From positions 62,001 through 126,000 of the forward strand of contig JAFUTH010000014.1 in the NCBI GenBank assembly GCA_017484285.1: DNA of 64,000 bases, in the 5' to 3' direction. The position numbers were made by a program, and so were the translations under genes. A model generated the notes under the pieces. It was not told where the DNA came from. It searched no databases and saw only the letters and a program-made list of their open reading frames with translations. The stretch is from Treponema sp. Its GTDB lineage: Bacteria > Spirochaetota > Spirochaetia > Treponematales > Treponemataceae. Position 1 is the stretch's first letter. Each line of letters begins with the position of its first letter. Positions 24,445 through 33,247 of this stretch are shown in pieces.

Positions 24445-24625
24445 AATAAATCCTTGTTTGCAGCATGTTACAAGATTAGATTTTAATTTCGTCTAATATG
24501 GGAAAAATATAACTATATTAGTCTCAAGACTGTGCAAATAGAAAGTTGATAATTTTTAAGCGAGAAAAACGAAATTTCAATGGAAGATGCAGACTTTTTT
24601 GCTATATACAAAGGAGAATTCGTAC

Positions 24626-25462
24626 ATGAAATGCAAATCACTCTTTTTCACCATCTTCGCTTTTATATTCACAGGTTGTTTCTTGCAGAAAAAAGACGCT
24701 TACAATCTTTTAATCCGCAGGGATGAAGAGCGACCTGAGTATATGCAGCAGTTGGCAGGGCGGTGGGAGAATGGTGAAAACAGCGTATCGTTAACGGGCA
24801 GCCGAATTAGTCTTTTTTGCGCTGACAACGGCAGGAATTGGTATTCTGCAAGCGGGCTTTTTACAGCGGATGATAAGAATTTGTATGTCTCCACTCAGGA
24901 TAGCTCATATCTTGATGTCATGTATGATTCGTCTGAGCTAGTCTTCCCGTACACGCTTTCAGAAATGGACGGTGATTTTGAATTGACTCTGACAGTTGCA
25001 GAAAAAGTATTTACCTTTGAAAAATCCTCGTTTTTCTTGCTTCCTGTTCGCAGACAAAGTACGCTCAATGGTGAGTGGAAATCAGAAAAACCGTGGAAAA
25101 AGCCTTCCGACTGGAACATAACGCTTCGTTTTGTGGAAGAATCGTTTTTGGTAACGATTGGGAATTCTTCTTTTTCTTATTCTCTGTTGGGGGATGTGTT
25201 TTATGAGGGGGGCATGATGTTCATTACAAAGGTCTGGGATATGGAAACCGAGTCTGAGCCCAAGAAAACTGATTTCGGAGAAGAATTCATTACCGATGCC
25301 TATGATTACGCCGCCTATCATGGCTTGCCTGAGTACGTCTTTTTCGGTGCACGGCTGGACACTCCGTATCATTCGATTTGCAATTACAAACTCAATAACG
25401 ATGCGCTGACAATTATGGCGTATGATAAGGAAATCATACTCTACAGACAAGATTCAAAATGA
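24626..25462 (+). CDS. Lipoprotein of unknown function
   Basis: A 278-aa lipoprotein; signal at 1-18 with lipobox IFTGC. The start ATG 24626 has the ribosome site AAGGAG, which is better than the upstream in-frame ATG. The mature protein is beta-rich and contains two similar segments beginning LAGRWENGENSVSL and LNGEWKSEKPW, each followed by strands. They look like two lipocalin-like or immunoglobulin-like "amount" domains of the type seen in paralogous Treponema lipoproteins. The stop overlaps the start of the next gene by 4 bp (ATGA), so both form an operon. Confidence 0.6.
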   Translation: MKCKSLFFTIFAFIFTGCFLQKKDAYNLLIRRDEERPEYMQQLAGRWENGENSVSLTGSRISLFCADNGRNWYSASGLFTADDKNLYVSTQDSSYLDVMYDSSELVFPYTLSEMDGDFELTLTVAEKVFTFEKSSFFLLPVRRQSTLNGEWKSEKPWKKPSDWNITLRFVEESFLVTIGNSSFSYSLLGDVFYEGGMMFITKVWDMETESEPKKTDFGEEFITDAYDYAAYHGLPEYVFFGARLDTPYHSICNYKLNNDALTIMAYDKEIILYRQDSK

Positions 25463-26451
25463 GAAAATCAATTTCAAATTTCATTTTCATTGGTATCATT
25501 TTCTTCATCTTCTCAAATTCGCTCCTGTTCGCCGAAAAAACGCGTATACAGCCGCTCAAAACAGATGATGTACCGATAAATTCGCAAAATGTGCGTTCGC
25601 TTGATATGTTTCCCATGCCGAATGGTCAGTTTTTTCTGAGAAAAGGAAGCCGTATTTTCTTGCTTGACAGCACGCTTTCTGTTATCGAGCACGACAAAAA
25701 CATCGACGCCATTCCGTTTTCTGTTTCTGCAATGTGCGAAAAAGGCATCTATTATGTTGATATCTATGACTCAATCAAAAACTGGAATCAGATATGGTTC
25801 TATGATTTTGAAAAGAAGGTTGCGAAAAGAATCCTGCATTACGATGAGTCGCTCAGAATAACACATATCGCGTCGAGTGCCGACGGAAGCGTTCTCGCCG
25901 TTGCTGACGAGCAGGGAAAGACTTATTTTGAAGATGTGGCTCATCAAAATTCACCGTGGTGGTTTGGAGATGAGGAGACGGACAAAAATGATGTGCAAGA
26001 ACTATGTGTAAGTCCGATGGGAAATTCTGTTTTTATCGTTGGAAATGACGGCACGACAATTTTAACTGCCGATTCTGAAACATATTGGAAAATCCCGGAC
26101 GTCAGAGTCAGCAGTTTTTCAAAAAAGGGGAACTATGTTTCGTTGTCAGGCAGAAATTCCACATTCATCTGCAAGATTGGCGAAGAGGGATTCTTTAGGG
26201 AATATAAAGGGCGGGCTTTTCAGAGCGCATTTTCTCTCGATGAAAAATATTTTGCGCGTGTGACGTTTTTTGATAATGAGTGGCGAATGAAAATCCTGAT
26301 TGACGGAATCGATACTGGCATAAAAAAAGAAATAGTTCCGCTCGATTCGTATGTCAGCATGGTCTTTTTCAGCAATGACGGCACAAAAATCATAACGCTC
26401 AATTCAGATGGTGTTCTCAGAAGCTATTCAATTGAAACGGGGGGCTTTTGA
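25459..26451 (+). CDS. Secreted beta-propeller-like protein
   Basis: A 330-aa exported protein with a signal peptide at 1-25 (FIGIIFFIFSNSLLFA). The rest consists of repeated four-strand blade-like segments with WD40-like endings (SSADGSVLAVADEQGKTYF, SPMGNSVFIVGNDGTTIL, SNDGTKIITLNSDGVLRSYS), so a periplasmic WD40-like propeller is likely. It overlaps the lipoprotein gene by 4 bp, and the two probably act together. No enzymatic motif is visible. Confidence 0.6.
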   Translation: MRKSISNFIFIGIIFFIFSNSLLFAEKTRIQPLKTDDVPINSQNVRSLDMFPMPNGQFFLRKGSRIFLLDSTLSVIEHDKNIDAIPFSVSAMCEKGIYYVDIYDSIKNWNQIWFYDFEKKVAKRILHYDESLRITHIASSADGSVLAVADEQGKTYFEDVAHQNSPWWFGDEETDKNDVQELCVSPMGNSVFIVGNDGTTILTADSETYWKIPDVRVSSFSKKGNYVSLSGRNSTFICKIGEEGFFREYKGRAFQSAFSLDEKYFARVTFFDNEWRMKILIDGIDTGIKKEIVPLDSYVSMVFFSNDGTKIITLNSDGVLRSYSIETGGF

Positions 26452-26498
26452 AAACCACTTCACTTAATATTAGTTTTAGTGTATTATAGTTGAACTAC

Positions 26499-27776
26499 AT
26501 GAAAGTTGCTAGTAGAGTGAGTTTACAGAATTTCTTTCTAAGTTTTATTACAATGCTGCTTTTTAGTTTGCTTCCCGGCTGTACATCAACCGCATCAGAA
26601 AAGAAAAGCGTCAGGAGTTTTAACGTGGATACAAAAGTTATTGACCAGTACATTGATGATTTGATGACCAAATCAACTGCTGAAATCCCAGTGTGGAACA
26701 TTGAAAAAGCGCGTGCTGGTTCAAAATCAGGGTGGGATTACATCGATGGATGTATGATTATGGCTCTCCTTGAATTGTATGACACGAGCAAAGACGAAAA
26801 ATTCCTCAAATTCGCAGACTACTACGAAGATTATCGTATTGCCGATGACGGCACGATTGACGGCTACGAAAAAGAAACCTGGAACATCGACGAAATCAAC
26901 GGCGGAAAGAATCTTTTCCCGCTCTATGCGCTCACCAAAAAAGAAAAATACAAGAACGCGCTCAACAAACTCTACGAGCAGGTCTCTGAGCAGCCGCGCA
27001 CTGCCGAGGGCAATTTCTGGCACAAGGCGATTTATCCGAATCAGGTGTGGCTCGACGGTTTGTACATGGGCTTGCCGTTCTACATGGAGTATACGACGAG
27101 CTTTGAGGGCGGCAAAAACAAAGACGACATCTACAATCAGTTCTTCAATGTTGAGCGCATCATGAAGAATCCCAAAGACGGTTTGTACTACCACTGCTAT
27201 GATGCCTCAAAAACGGCGTTCTGGTGCGACAAAAACACGGGGTTGTGCCAGAATTACTGGCTTCGTGCGCTCGGGTGGTTCAGCATGGCAATGCTCGACA
27301 CGTTGAATCACGCGCCAGATCGTGGCAGCGACAATTGGAATCACCTCAAAACGATGTTCATCAACTTGCAGGACGCAATGCTGTGCGTGCAGGACAAAAG
27401 CGGCATGTGGTATCAGCTTCCGGCATTGCCCGACGTTGAGGGCAACTACCTCGAGACTTCCGGCACGGCAATCTTTGCGTACTCGCTCCTCAAGGGATTG
27501 CGCACGGGCATTCTCACCGGCACGCCAAACGAAGCGAAATACAAAGAAGCCGGCTTGCGGGCATTCACGGGCATCTGCGACACATACCTCAAAACCGAGG
27601 GTGATGTATTAAGCTTGGGCGGTATCTGCTTGGTTGCGGGGCTTGGTCCTGAAAAGAACCGCCGCCGTGACGGAACGGTCGCTTACTATTTGAGCGAGCC
27701 AATCGTCCAAGATGACGCAAAGGGCGTCGGCCCGTTTATTCTCGCGTATAATGAGTATAAGTTGCTTCAAAAATAG
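26499..27776 (+). CDS. GH105 unsaturated rhamnogalacturonyl/uronyl hydrolase, lipoprotein
   Basis: Predicted hydrolase that removes the unsaturated uronic acid left at the end of pectin fragments by lyases (YteR/YesR family). It has an (alpha/alpha)6 barrel; the segment PNQVWLDGLYMGLPF carries the likely catalytic aspartate, D186 when numbered from 26499. NYWLRALGWFSMAM, the YLETSGTAIFAYSLLKG segment and the C-terminal GPFILAYNEY are typical. An N-terminal lipoprotein signal ends LLPGC, so it acts outside the cytoplasm. ATG 26499 is preferred to TTG 26490 because it gives a standard signal and lies 8 bases after a TATAGT box. It complements the pectate lyase at 0.9 kb. Its 3' end overlaps the convergent pgeF-like gene by 10 bp. 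Confidence 0.9.
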   Translation: MKVASRVSLQNFFLSFITMLLFSLLPGCTSTASEKKSVRSFNVDTKVIDQYIDDLMTKSTAEIPVWNIEKARAGSKSGWDYIDGCMIMALLELYDTSKDEKFLKFADYYEDYRIADDGTIDGYEKETWNIDEINGGKNLFPLYALTKKEKYKNALNKLYEQVSEQPRTAEGNFWHKAIYPNQVWLDGLYMGLPFYMEYTTSFEGGKNKDDIYNQFFNVERIMKNPKDGLYYHCYDASKTAFWCDKNTGLCQNYWLRALGWFSMAMLDTLNHAPDRGSDNWNHLKTMFINLQDAMLCVQDKSGMWYQLPALPDVEGNYLETSGTAIFAYSLLKGLRTGILTGTPNEAKYKEAGLRAFTGICDTYLKTEGDVLSLGGICLVAGLGPEKNRRRDGTVAYYLSEPIVQDDAKGVGPFILAYNEYKLLQK

Positions 27777-28717
27777 CAGAAAGCCGCTTGCACGGTCATT
27801 GAGCGGCTTCGTTCGTCTGCGGACACGGTGGGTGGCAGAAAGGCGGCTTGTCTTCTGAATGAGCCAAAGATGTGCCCGCCGTCCGCAAATTGCGTGCAGC
27901 ATGTGCAGTCTTCGGCAACAACGATGTTCTCTTCCTTTATGCCAGCCTGTTTTAAAACGAATAGATTTGCCTCGGTGAGCGAGAGACGATAGGGGAATCG
28001 CTCAATCAATTCCGCGTCTTTTGGATTCGCGGGATTTTCTGCTTTTTTAATGCATTTCTCGCCAAAATTCTCTGTAAAATACGCCGCGCGCGCTTCGTCC
28101 ACATAATAACAGCACTCTCCGATGTGCGCGCCGATGGCTGCGGAAATGCGCTCGGGCTTTGAGCCAAATGCTTCTTTCATTTTTTGAACGCCGACCGCCG
28201 CGATTCCCGTGCCCTTCCAGCCCGAGTGGAACGCACCGATGGCTTTGTTCTCGCGGTCGTACAAAAAAATCGGAACGCAGTCGGCGACCGTGACGGTGGG
28301 AACTAAGAGCGGATTTTTGGTGATAAGCCCGTCGCCCTGCAAGCCTTTTGTGTCGCCCTCGCGCGCCGTGATGAACACGTCTTTTGAGTGGATGAGCTCA
28401 ATCGGCGCAAGTCGGAGCTTGCAATCGCATGCGCTCTCACTGCTCCCGCAATTCCCGGTGCAGACGGGCTTTTTGAGTTCTTTTAGAATCGCTTTGAGCG
28501 TGTGTGTGCGGTGGTCATTCGTTTCGTTCCAGCGGAAACGCATCGTTCCGGCGGCAAGGAGCGTCATTCCCCAGTGGGCGTGATGCTCGCGCTCGGGAAG
28601 CGGGACGGCATCTGCGTAAAAGGGAAGTGTGAGATATGTTGCCCGTTGGCTCTGCGGAGAATTGTGTACAGTGAGACGAGACTCCAGCTCGTGTTTGAGT
28701 GAGATTCGCTGTACCAT
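27767..28717 (-). CDS. pgeF: Multicopper-oxidase-like laccase-domain protein (PgeF/YfiH)
   Basis: Member of the YfiH family, described as peptidoglycan editing factor and as purine nucleoside phosphorylase. The zinc-site motifs VADCVPIFLYD and GAFHSGWKGT and the conserved SAAIGAHIGECCYYV are present. The 316-aa length is above the usual ~240-260, because of an N-terminal extension and a cysteine-rich insertion (CTGNCGSSESACDC) near residue 85 that could bind metal. It starts 3 bp after the DUF5312 gene on the same strand, so they are one transcript. Its C-terminal end overlaps the convergent GH105 gene. Confidence 0.85.
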   Translation of the reverse strand: MVQRISLKHELESRLTVHNSPQSQRATYLTLPFYADAVPLPEREHHAHWGMTLLAAGTMRFRWNETNDHRTHTLKAILKELKKPVCTGNCGSSESACDCKLRLAPIELIHSKDVFITAREGDTKGLQGDGLITKNPLLVPTVTVADCVPIFLYDRENKAIGAFHSGWKGTGIAAVGVQKMKEAFGSKPERISAAIGAHIGECCYYVDEARAAYFTENFGEKCIKKAENPANPKDAELIERFPYRLSLTEANLFVLKQAGIKEENIVVAEDCTCCTQFADGGHIFGSFRRQAAFLPPTVSADERSRSMTVQAAFCYF

Positions 28718-28720
28718 ACG

Positions 28721-30427
28721 CTAGAGTTTCGTTTTTTGCATGTCGATGACTTCGAGTTCTTTGATTAAGTCGAGGGCGGCAACCAGCGTCTGCATGGTGT
28801 TTTCGACTTGGACGGCAAAATCTTCTTCGTTTTTGTTAGAAAGTTTGTTCATGTTTGAGATAGTATCGAATCGTGAATCCTTTGCCTGTCCCAAAACGCC
28901 CATGAGAACACGATTGATGCTCCGGCAGGCATCTCCAAATTGATGAAGCATCGTTGCGCAGTCTGATTCGATTTTTCGTATCATCTGCTCGACCTTTGTT
29001 TGGCTCGCCAGCGTGCGCAAGTGCTCTTCTTTTAGCTTGTTGAAGAGCATACCGACTTCTCCGTTTGAGGACAAATTTCTGACCAAGCCTTGCAACGAAA
29101 TGGAAAGTGAGATGAGCGTATTGAAAGACTCAAAGAGCAACGTCTGGTTTTCTTTTTTGCGGAAAGAGCCTTCGGTTTGAAGGCGTTTGAGCACGATTTC
29201 CGGCTTGAGAAATCCTTCCTTCATGAACCAGTTGAGAAAGCCAATCGTAAGTTCGTACCGGAACGCAATACCACCCCACAAGTCTACCCACGGTCTGTTC
29301 TCGAGCATTGGGAATTCATCGAGCTTGAAGTGATTTTTGAGCGTCGATTTGAGCGCTTCTTTTTTGCATTCTTTTTCCCATGACGCCCATTTTTGCTCGA
29401 AGATTTTCTTCCATGCGTTTTTGTATTTGACGAACCAGTCCTCGCCGCCTGACATCATGGGGAGCTGCCACTGGTAATCGTTATGAACGATGCACGCGAT
29501 TGAGCGTATGGGGATGCTTTTCATGAACGTGGTGAGTAGCTGCAAATTTGAGTGCGCTTTGCTCAAAAATTCACCCGCGTCACGACCTGTTTCTTCGTTG
29601 GCCGTTGTTTTTGCGCCCCGGACAGAAAAGAGATACAGCGCTTCCATGACTTCATCACCGAGCTCGAGATTGTTGCGCAAAAGCCGCCCGAGTTGGTCGA
29701 ATTCGTCTTCAAGACTGTCGATGGGGCAGGTGTGGATATTGTCGGTGACGACGGAAAAGAGCGTTATGAGCCGCATGAACGGAATCCGAATAAACTGACG
29801 CAGCCATTCCGTCGATTTGACGGTGGCGTACATCTTTGCGCGTGAACCTGCATCGATATTGTCAAAGATGTCTTCCATTTTGCGCAGGAGGGAAAGGCGG
29901 TAGTTTTGACTGGCGTCCTTTCGCTCGGAATTTGCAGAGGGGTCGGCGTTGGTGTTTATGTTTTCGGTGACTTCGGGCATGATGAGCGAACTGAGAAACA
30001 CATAGAACGCGCCCTCGTTGTCTTCAAGGCTTGCCATGTACGGACGAAAGAATTCCGCGGCTGAGCGCAGTTCTGTCAGCTCGTTGTAAAAAGATTCAAG
30101 GAAAACGCCTCTCCGCGTATCGATAAGACCGGGAAACTCGCGCTCCACATAGCGGGCAATGCCGTTGATTTTATATTCGTTGTAAAGTATCTCGATTTTT
30201 GTGCTCGTAAAGACCGACTTGAGCCAGAGAACGAAGCGGAAAAACAGTGATTCTTTTTTGATTTGTACGGCGATTGGCTCATGGACTTCTTCAATTTTTT
30301 CATCGATTGAGGAAATGATTTCATCCGGAATTTCAGACCCAGAGGCTTTTAATTGCTTGAGGAGATTTTTTCGCTCCTCTGTAGTAAGCCCCGTTGCCAT
30401 GCGCTCAAAAGAATCTAACGTCTCCAT
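28721..30427 (-). CDS. DUF5312-type spirochaetal protein
   Basis: A 568-aa protein that I associate with the spirochaete family DUF5312; function unknown. It has no signal peptide or TM segment, is strongly helical and carries many Leu/Glu/Lys heptads. Notable segments are IARYVEREFPGLIDTRRGVFLE and the WVDLWGGIAFRYELTIGFLNW region. It is the first gene of a transcript with pgeF. A TAAAAT box lies seven bases before the ATG and a TTGTTA at -35 spacing, so the mRNA is probably leaderless. The family name rests on recall and not on a search. Confidence 0.6.
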   Translation of the reverse strand: METLDSFERMATGLTTEERKNLLKQLKASGSEIPDEIISSIDEKIEEVHEPIAVQIKKESLFFRFVLWLKSVFTSTKIEILYNEYKINGIARYVEREFPGLIDTRRGVFLESFYNELTELRSAAEFFRPYMASLEDNEGAFYVFLSSLIMPEVTENINTNADPSANSERKDASQNYRLSLLRKMEDIFDNIDAGSRAKMYATVKSTEWLRQFIRIPFMRLITLFSVVTDNIHTCPIDSLEDEFDQLGRLLRNNLELGDEVMEALYLFSVRGAKTTANEETGRDAGEFLSKAHSNLQLLTTFMKSIPIRSIACIVHNDYQWQLPMMSGGEDWFVKYKNAWKKIFEQKWASWEKECKKEALKSTLKNHFKLDEFPMLENRPWVDLWGGIAFRYELTIGFLNWFMKEGFLKPEIVLKRLQTEGSFRKKENQTLLFESFNTLISLSISLQGLVRNLSSNGEVGMLFNKLKEEHLRTLASQTKVEQMIRKIESDCATMLHQFGDACRSINRVLMGVLGQAKDSRFDTISNMNKLSNKNEEDFAVQVENTMQTLVAALDLIKELEVIDMQKTKL

Positions 30428-30434
30428 GCGAGCT

Positions 30435-30463
30435 ATTTTACAAGAATTCCGCGCTTATAACAA
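30435..30463 (-). promoter_or_regulatory. Promoter of the DUF5312/pgeF transcript
   Basis: On the minus strand TTGTTA (30463-30458), 17 bp, then TAAAAT (30440-30435), seven bases before the ATG at 30427. Confidence 0.5.
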
Positions 30464-30559
30464 GGAAAAAAAAGACAGTGATGTCTGCGGGCAATCCCGA
30501 GCGCATTTGCTTTTTAAGGATTCGTTGCTTTTTCTTTCATTACTTCTGCGAACGAAAGA

Positions 30560-31309
30560 AGATTGATTTTGTCGTGCCGGGGCTTCCTGCTGGTACATAC
30601 TCTCTTTATTTTGGTTCAATTTATATATATTCAATCGACTGTGGTGTAGCCGCATACAATCTCCCTGCCGCTCCTACGCCTGTTACGTCATTGTATTTCA
30701 CTAGGGATGGAATGACTATAGGAACGCGGTTATTTCAGCACGCATTGATAATGTAATCAAACCGCTGTATGTAACAGTTACTCCTTGTACAAAGACAATC
30801 GTGACCTTTATTGACAAGGCGAACCTGCCCGAAGAAAAAGAGATAATTGACCTTGATAATCCGAGCGAAAATCTAATCGCCGCGCTTACGCCAACCATCG
30901 TTACGAGCACGACTTTTAGTTTTGTAAGCGACACCATTGGGCATATATTTGTGATGTTGACTTATCTGCTACGGCAGATGGAGCGACAAATTATCCTGCG
31001 TTTAACTACGTAAATACGTATGCAAGTACATTTGAGCTTACAGGCGAATATGCAAACGGCTGGTATATGCCGACTCTTGCGGAATTGTGCGGTATTTATA
31101 GGAATAACGACACGTTGAATGCGGTACTTGATGCACTTGGTTTAACGCATTTGCATAGTAGTTACTATTGGTCATCATCTCAGTCTGCTAACAAAAATTA
31201 TGATGCGTGGGCTGTGGATTTTTCTTCAGGCACCGTAAGCTACCGCGACAAGGTGTACAATGGCAAATACAATGATTTTTACGTTTGTTGTGTACGAGCA
31301 TTCAACTAA
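30560..31309 (+). pseudogene. Frameshifted DUF1566-type surface protein gene
   Basis: Three reading-frame pieces join into one protein. Piece one (from about 30560) ends with DGMTIGTRLFQHA. Piece two continues in another frame from NAVISARIDNVIKPL through LPEEKEIIDLDNPSENLIAAL to VSDTIGHI. Piece three runs from WAYICDVDLSATADGATNYP to 31309. The last piece has the DUF1566 hallmarks: NGWYMPTLAELCGIY, SYYWSSSQ and VCCVRAFN. At least two frameshifts and the missing 5' end make it a decayed gene. Intact relatives in treponemes are large lipoproteins. Bases 30428-30559 hold only the promoter of the opposite gene. Confidence 0.75.
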
Positions 31310-31331
31310 TGCATAGTGAGGAGTGCATAAC

Positions 31332-31358
31332 AGCCCTGCCATTGCGACAGGGCTTTGT
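31332..31358. terminator. Hairpin between the DUF1566 remnant and leuB
   Basis: AGCCCTG (31332-31338) pairs with CAGGGCT (31348-31354). The T-tract is short, so termination strength is uncertain; it may serve both convergent units. Confidence 0.5.
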
Positions 31359-31368
31359 TCCTATTGCG

Positions 31369-32463
31369 TTATTTGTTCAAATATTCTACCACGAGTTCGC
31401 CCATCTTCTTGGTGCCGACGAGTTTGCCCGCTTTTTTGACTTCCTCAAGGTGGCTTCCTGCGATGTCGCCTGTGCGGTAGCCTGCATCCAAAACTGCGTT
31501 CACTGCCGTTTCGATTGCCTTTGCTTCTTCTTCGAGTTTGAATGAGTAGCGGAGAAGCATTGCCGCAGAAAGAATCGTTGCGAGCGGGTTAGCCAAATCT
31601 TTTCCCGCAATGTCGGGAGCAGAGCCGTGGATTGGCTCGTAAAGGCCTGGGCCTGTGCCGTCGCCGAGTGAGGCACTTGCGAGCATACCGATAGAGCCGG
31701 TGATTTGGCTTGCTTCGTCAGAAAGAATGTCGCCGAACATATTGCTTGTGGCGATAACGTCAAACTGGCGCGGATTTCTGACCATCTGCATTGAAGCGTT
31801 GTCGATGTAGAGGTATGAGAGCGTAACATCGGGGTAGTCTTTTTTGACATCTTCTGCAACGCGACGCCAGAGCTGGCTTGAATTCAAGATGTTTGCCTTA
31901 TCGACCACGCAGAGCCGTTTCTGGCGGTTTTGGGCATATTCAAAGCCCATGCGGACGATTCGTTCAATCTCTGGGCGGGTGTATTTTTCGGTATCCCACG
32001 CGGTGTTGCCGTCTTCGCTCGTTCCGCGCTCACCAAAGTAAATACCGCCTGTGAGTTCACGCACGATGAGAATGTCCAAGCCTTCGCCGACGATTTCGTC
32101 TTTGAGCGGGCACGCGTCTTTAAGCTGCTTCCACATGACGGCTGGGCGAAGATTGGCAAAGACCTTCATGCCACCACGGAGACCGAGCAATGCCTTTTCG
32201 GGGCGAAGCTCAGAAGCGAGGTTATCCCACTTTGGACCGCCGACAGCACCAAGCAAAGCCGCATCGCTGTCGAGCGCAATCTGAAGCTGCTCTTTCGGGA
32301 GCGGATGACCGAACTGGTCGATAGCCGAGCCGCCCGCGACGACTTTTGTATAATTCCATTTGTGACCGTATTTTTTTGCAACGGCGTCAAGCACATTGAC
32401 TGCCTCTGCCACAACATCAGGACCGATTCCATCACCCGGAATCAAAGCAATTGTTTTTTCCAT
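31369..32463 (-). CDS. leuB: 3-Isopropylmalate dehydrogenase
   Basis: NAD-dependent oxidative decarboxylase of leucine synthesis; in a citramalate route it also acts on the methylmalate intermediate. IPGDGIGPDVV at the N-terminus, RELTGGIYFG, the VDKANIL active-site lysine segment and GDILSDEASQITGSIGML are canonical. EPIHGSAPDIAGK is the NAD-binding loop typical of LeuB. The length of 364 aa is normal. It is monocistronic; leuCD are not in the window. The start follows GAGG. A TATAAT lies on the minus strand at 32504-32499 with a weak -35. Confidence 0.95.
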   Translation of the reverse strand: MEKTIALIPGDGIGPDVVAEAVNVLDAVAKKYGHKWNYTKVVAGGSAIDQFGHPLPKEQLQIALDSDAALLGAVGGPKWDNLASELRPEKALLGLRGGMKVFANLRPAVMWKQLKDACPLKDEIVGEGLDILIVRELTGGIYFGERGTSEDGNTAWDTEKYTRPEIERIVRMGFEYAQNRQKRLCVVDKANILNSSQLWRRVAEDVKKDYPDVTLSYLYIDNASMQMVRNPRQFDVIATSNMFGDILSDEASQITGSIGMLASASLGDGTGPGLYEPIHGSAPDIAGKDLANPLATILSAAMLLRYSFKLEEEAKAIETAVNAVLDAGYRTGDIAGSHLEEVKKAGKLVGTKKMGELVVEYLNK

Positions 32464-32611
32464 TTTGTTCCTCGAAATTAAAAAAAATTACAAGGCTCAT
32501 TATAGTGATATTCTGTGTTGCGTAAAGTGAAATGTTTTAATTGTTGTGTTGTAATTTTTGCATTATGAAATGCCAGATTTTGTGAGTATATTTACTTCAT
32601 AGGAGTTTTTT

Positions 32612-33166
32612 ATGGAATTAGATGCAAAACATGCAGTGATTGTGCCTGAGGGCGTGTTTATTATCGGAACGTATGACGAAAATGGTGTGCCGAACGCGAT
32701 GAATGCGGCGTGGGGAATCCAGTCGGATTATGTAGAAATCTCGCTCTTCCTTGCGAAGCACAAGACCACCGAGAATCTCAAAAAAACGGGCGCGTTTACG
32801 GTTGCCTTTGCCACCAAAAACACCGTGCAGATTTCGGACTATTTCGGCGTTGAGACGGGCGCGAACGTGAACAAAATCGAAAAAGCGGGCGTGCATGTGC
32901 ACAAGAGCGCAAAAGTGAATGCCCCGATTATCGAAGAATACCCGCTCGTTCTTGAATGCGAGGTAAAGGAATGGAACGAAGAGCGCGAAATGCTCGTCGG
33001 AAAAATCGTGTCGCAGCATGCGGACGAGTCTATTCTGACAGACGGCAAGGTGGATTTGGGAAAACTCCAGCCGATTATGTACGACGCTTCCTTCCATGTG
33101 TACCGCGTGATTGGTGAGGTCGTCGGGAACGCGTTCAAAGACGGCTTGGCAATCAAAAACAAATAA
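32612..33166 (+). CDS. Flavin reductase-like (FMN-binding split barrel) protein
   Basis: A 184-aa flavoprotein of the flavin reductase-like domain family. PEGVFIIGTYDENGVPNAMNAAWG is the usual N-terminal strand and FMN-contact region, and TGAFTVAFATK and the conserved C-terminal ASFHVYRVIGEVVGNAFKDG are typical. It probably binds FMN and transfers electrons with NAD(P)H or an iron protein; the partner is unknown. The ribosome site TAGGAG precedes the ATG. It is monocistronic, with a new promoter for the kinase downstream. Confidence 0.85.
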   Translation: MELDAKHAVIVPEGVFIIGTYDENGVPNAMNAAWGIQSDYVEISLFLAKHKTTENLKKTGAFTVAFATKNTVQISDYFGVETGANVNKIEKAGVHVHKSAKVNAPIIEEYPLVLECEVKEWNEEREMLVGKIVSQHADESILTDGKVDLGKLQPIMYDASFHVYRVIGEVVGNAFKDGLAIKNK

Positions 33167-33185
33167 CGAATCTTAAAAATAAAAA

Positions 33186-33214
33186 CTGACTTCTCGCGTT
33201 TTCCGTGCTATACT
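33186..33214 (+). promoter_or_regulatory. Promoter of the hybrid histidine kinase
   Basis: CTGACT (33186-33191), 17 bp, then TATACT (33209-33214) with an upstream TG making an extended -10. Confidence 0.6.
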
Positions 33215-33247
33215 TTTTGTAATCATGGAATGGCGAGGAGACAGCTA

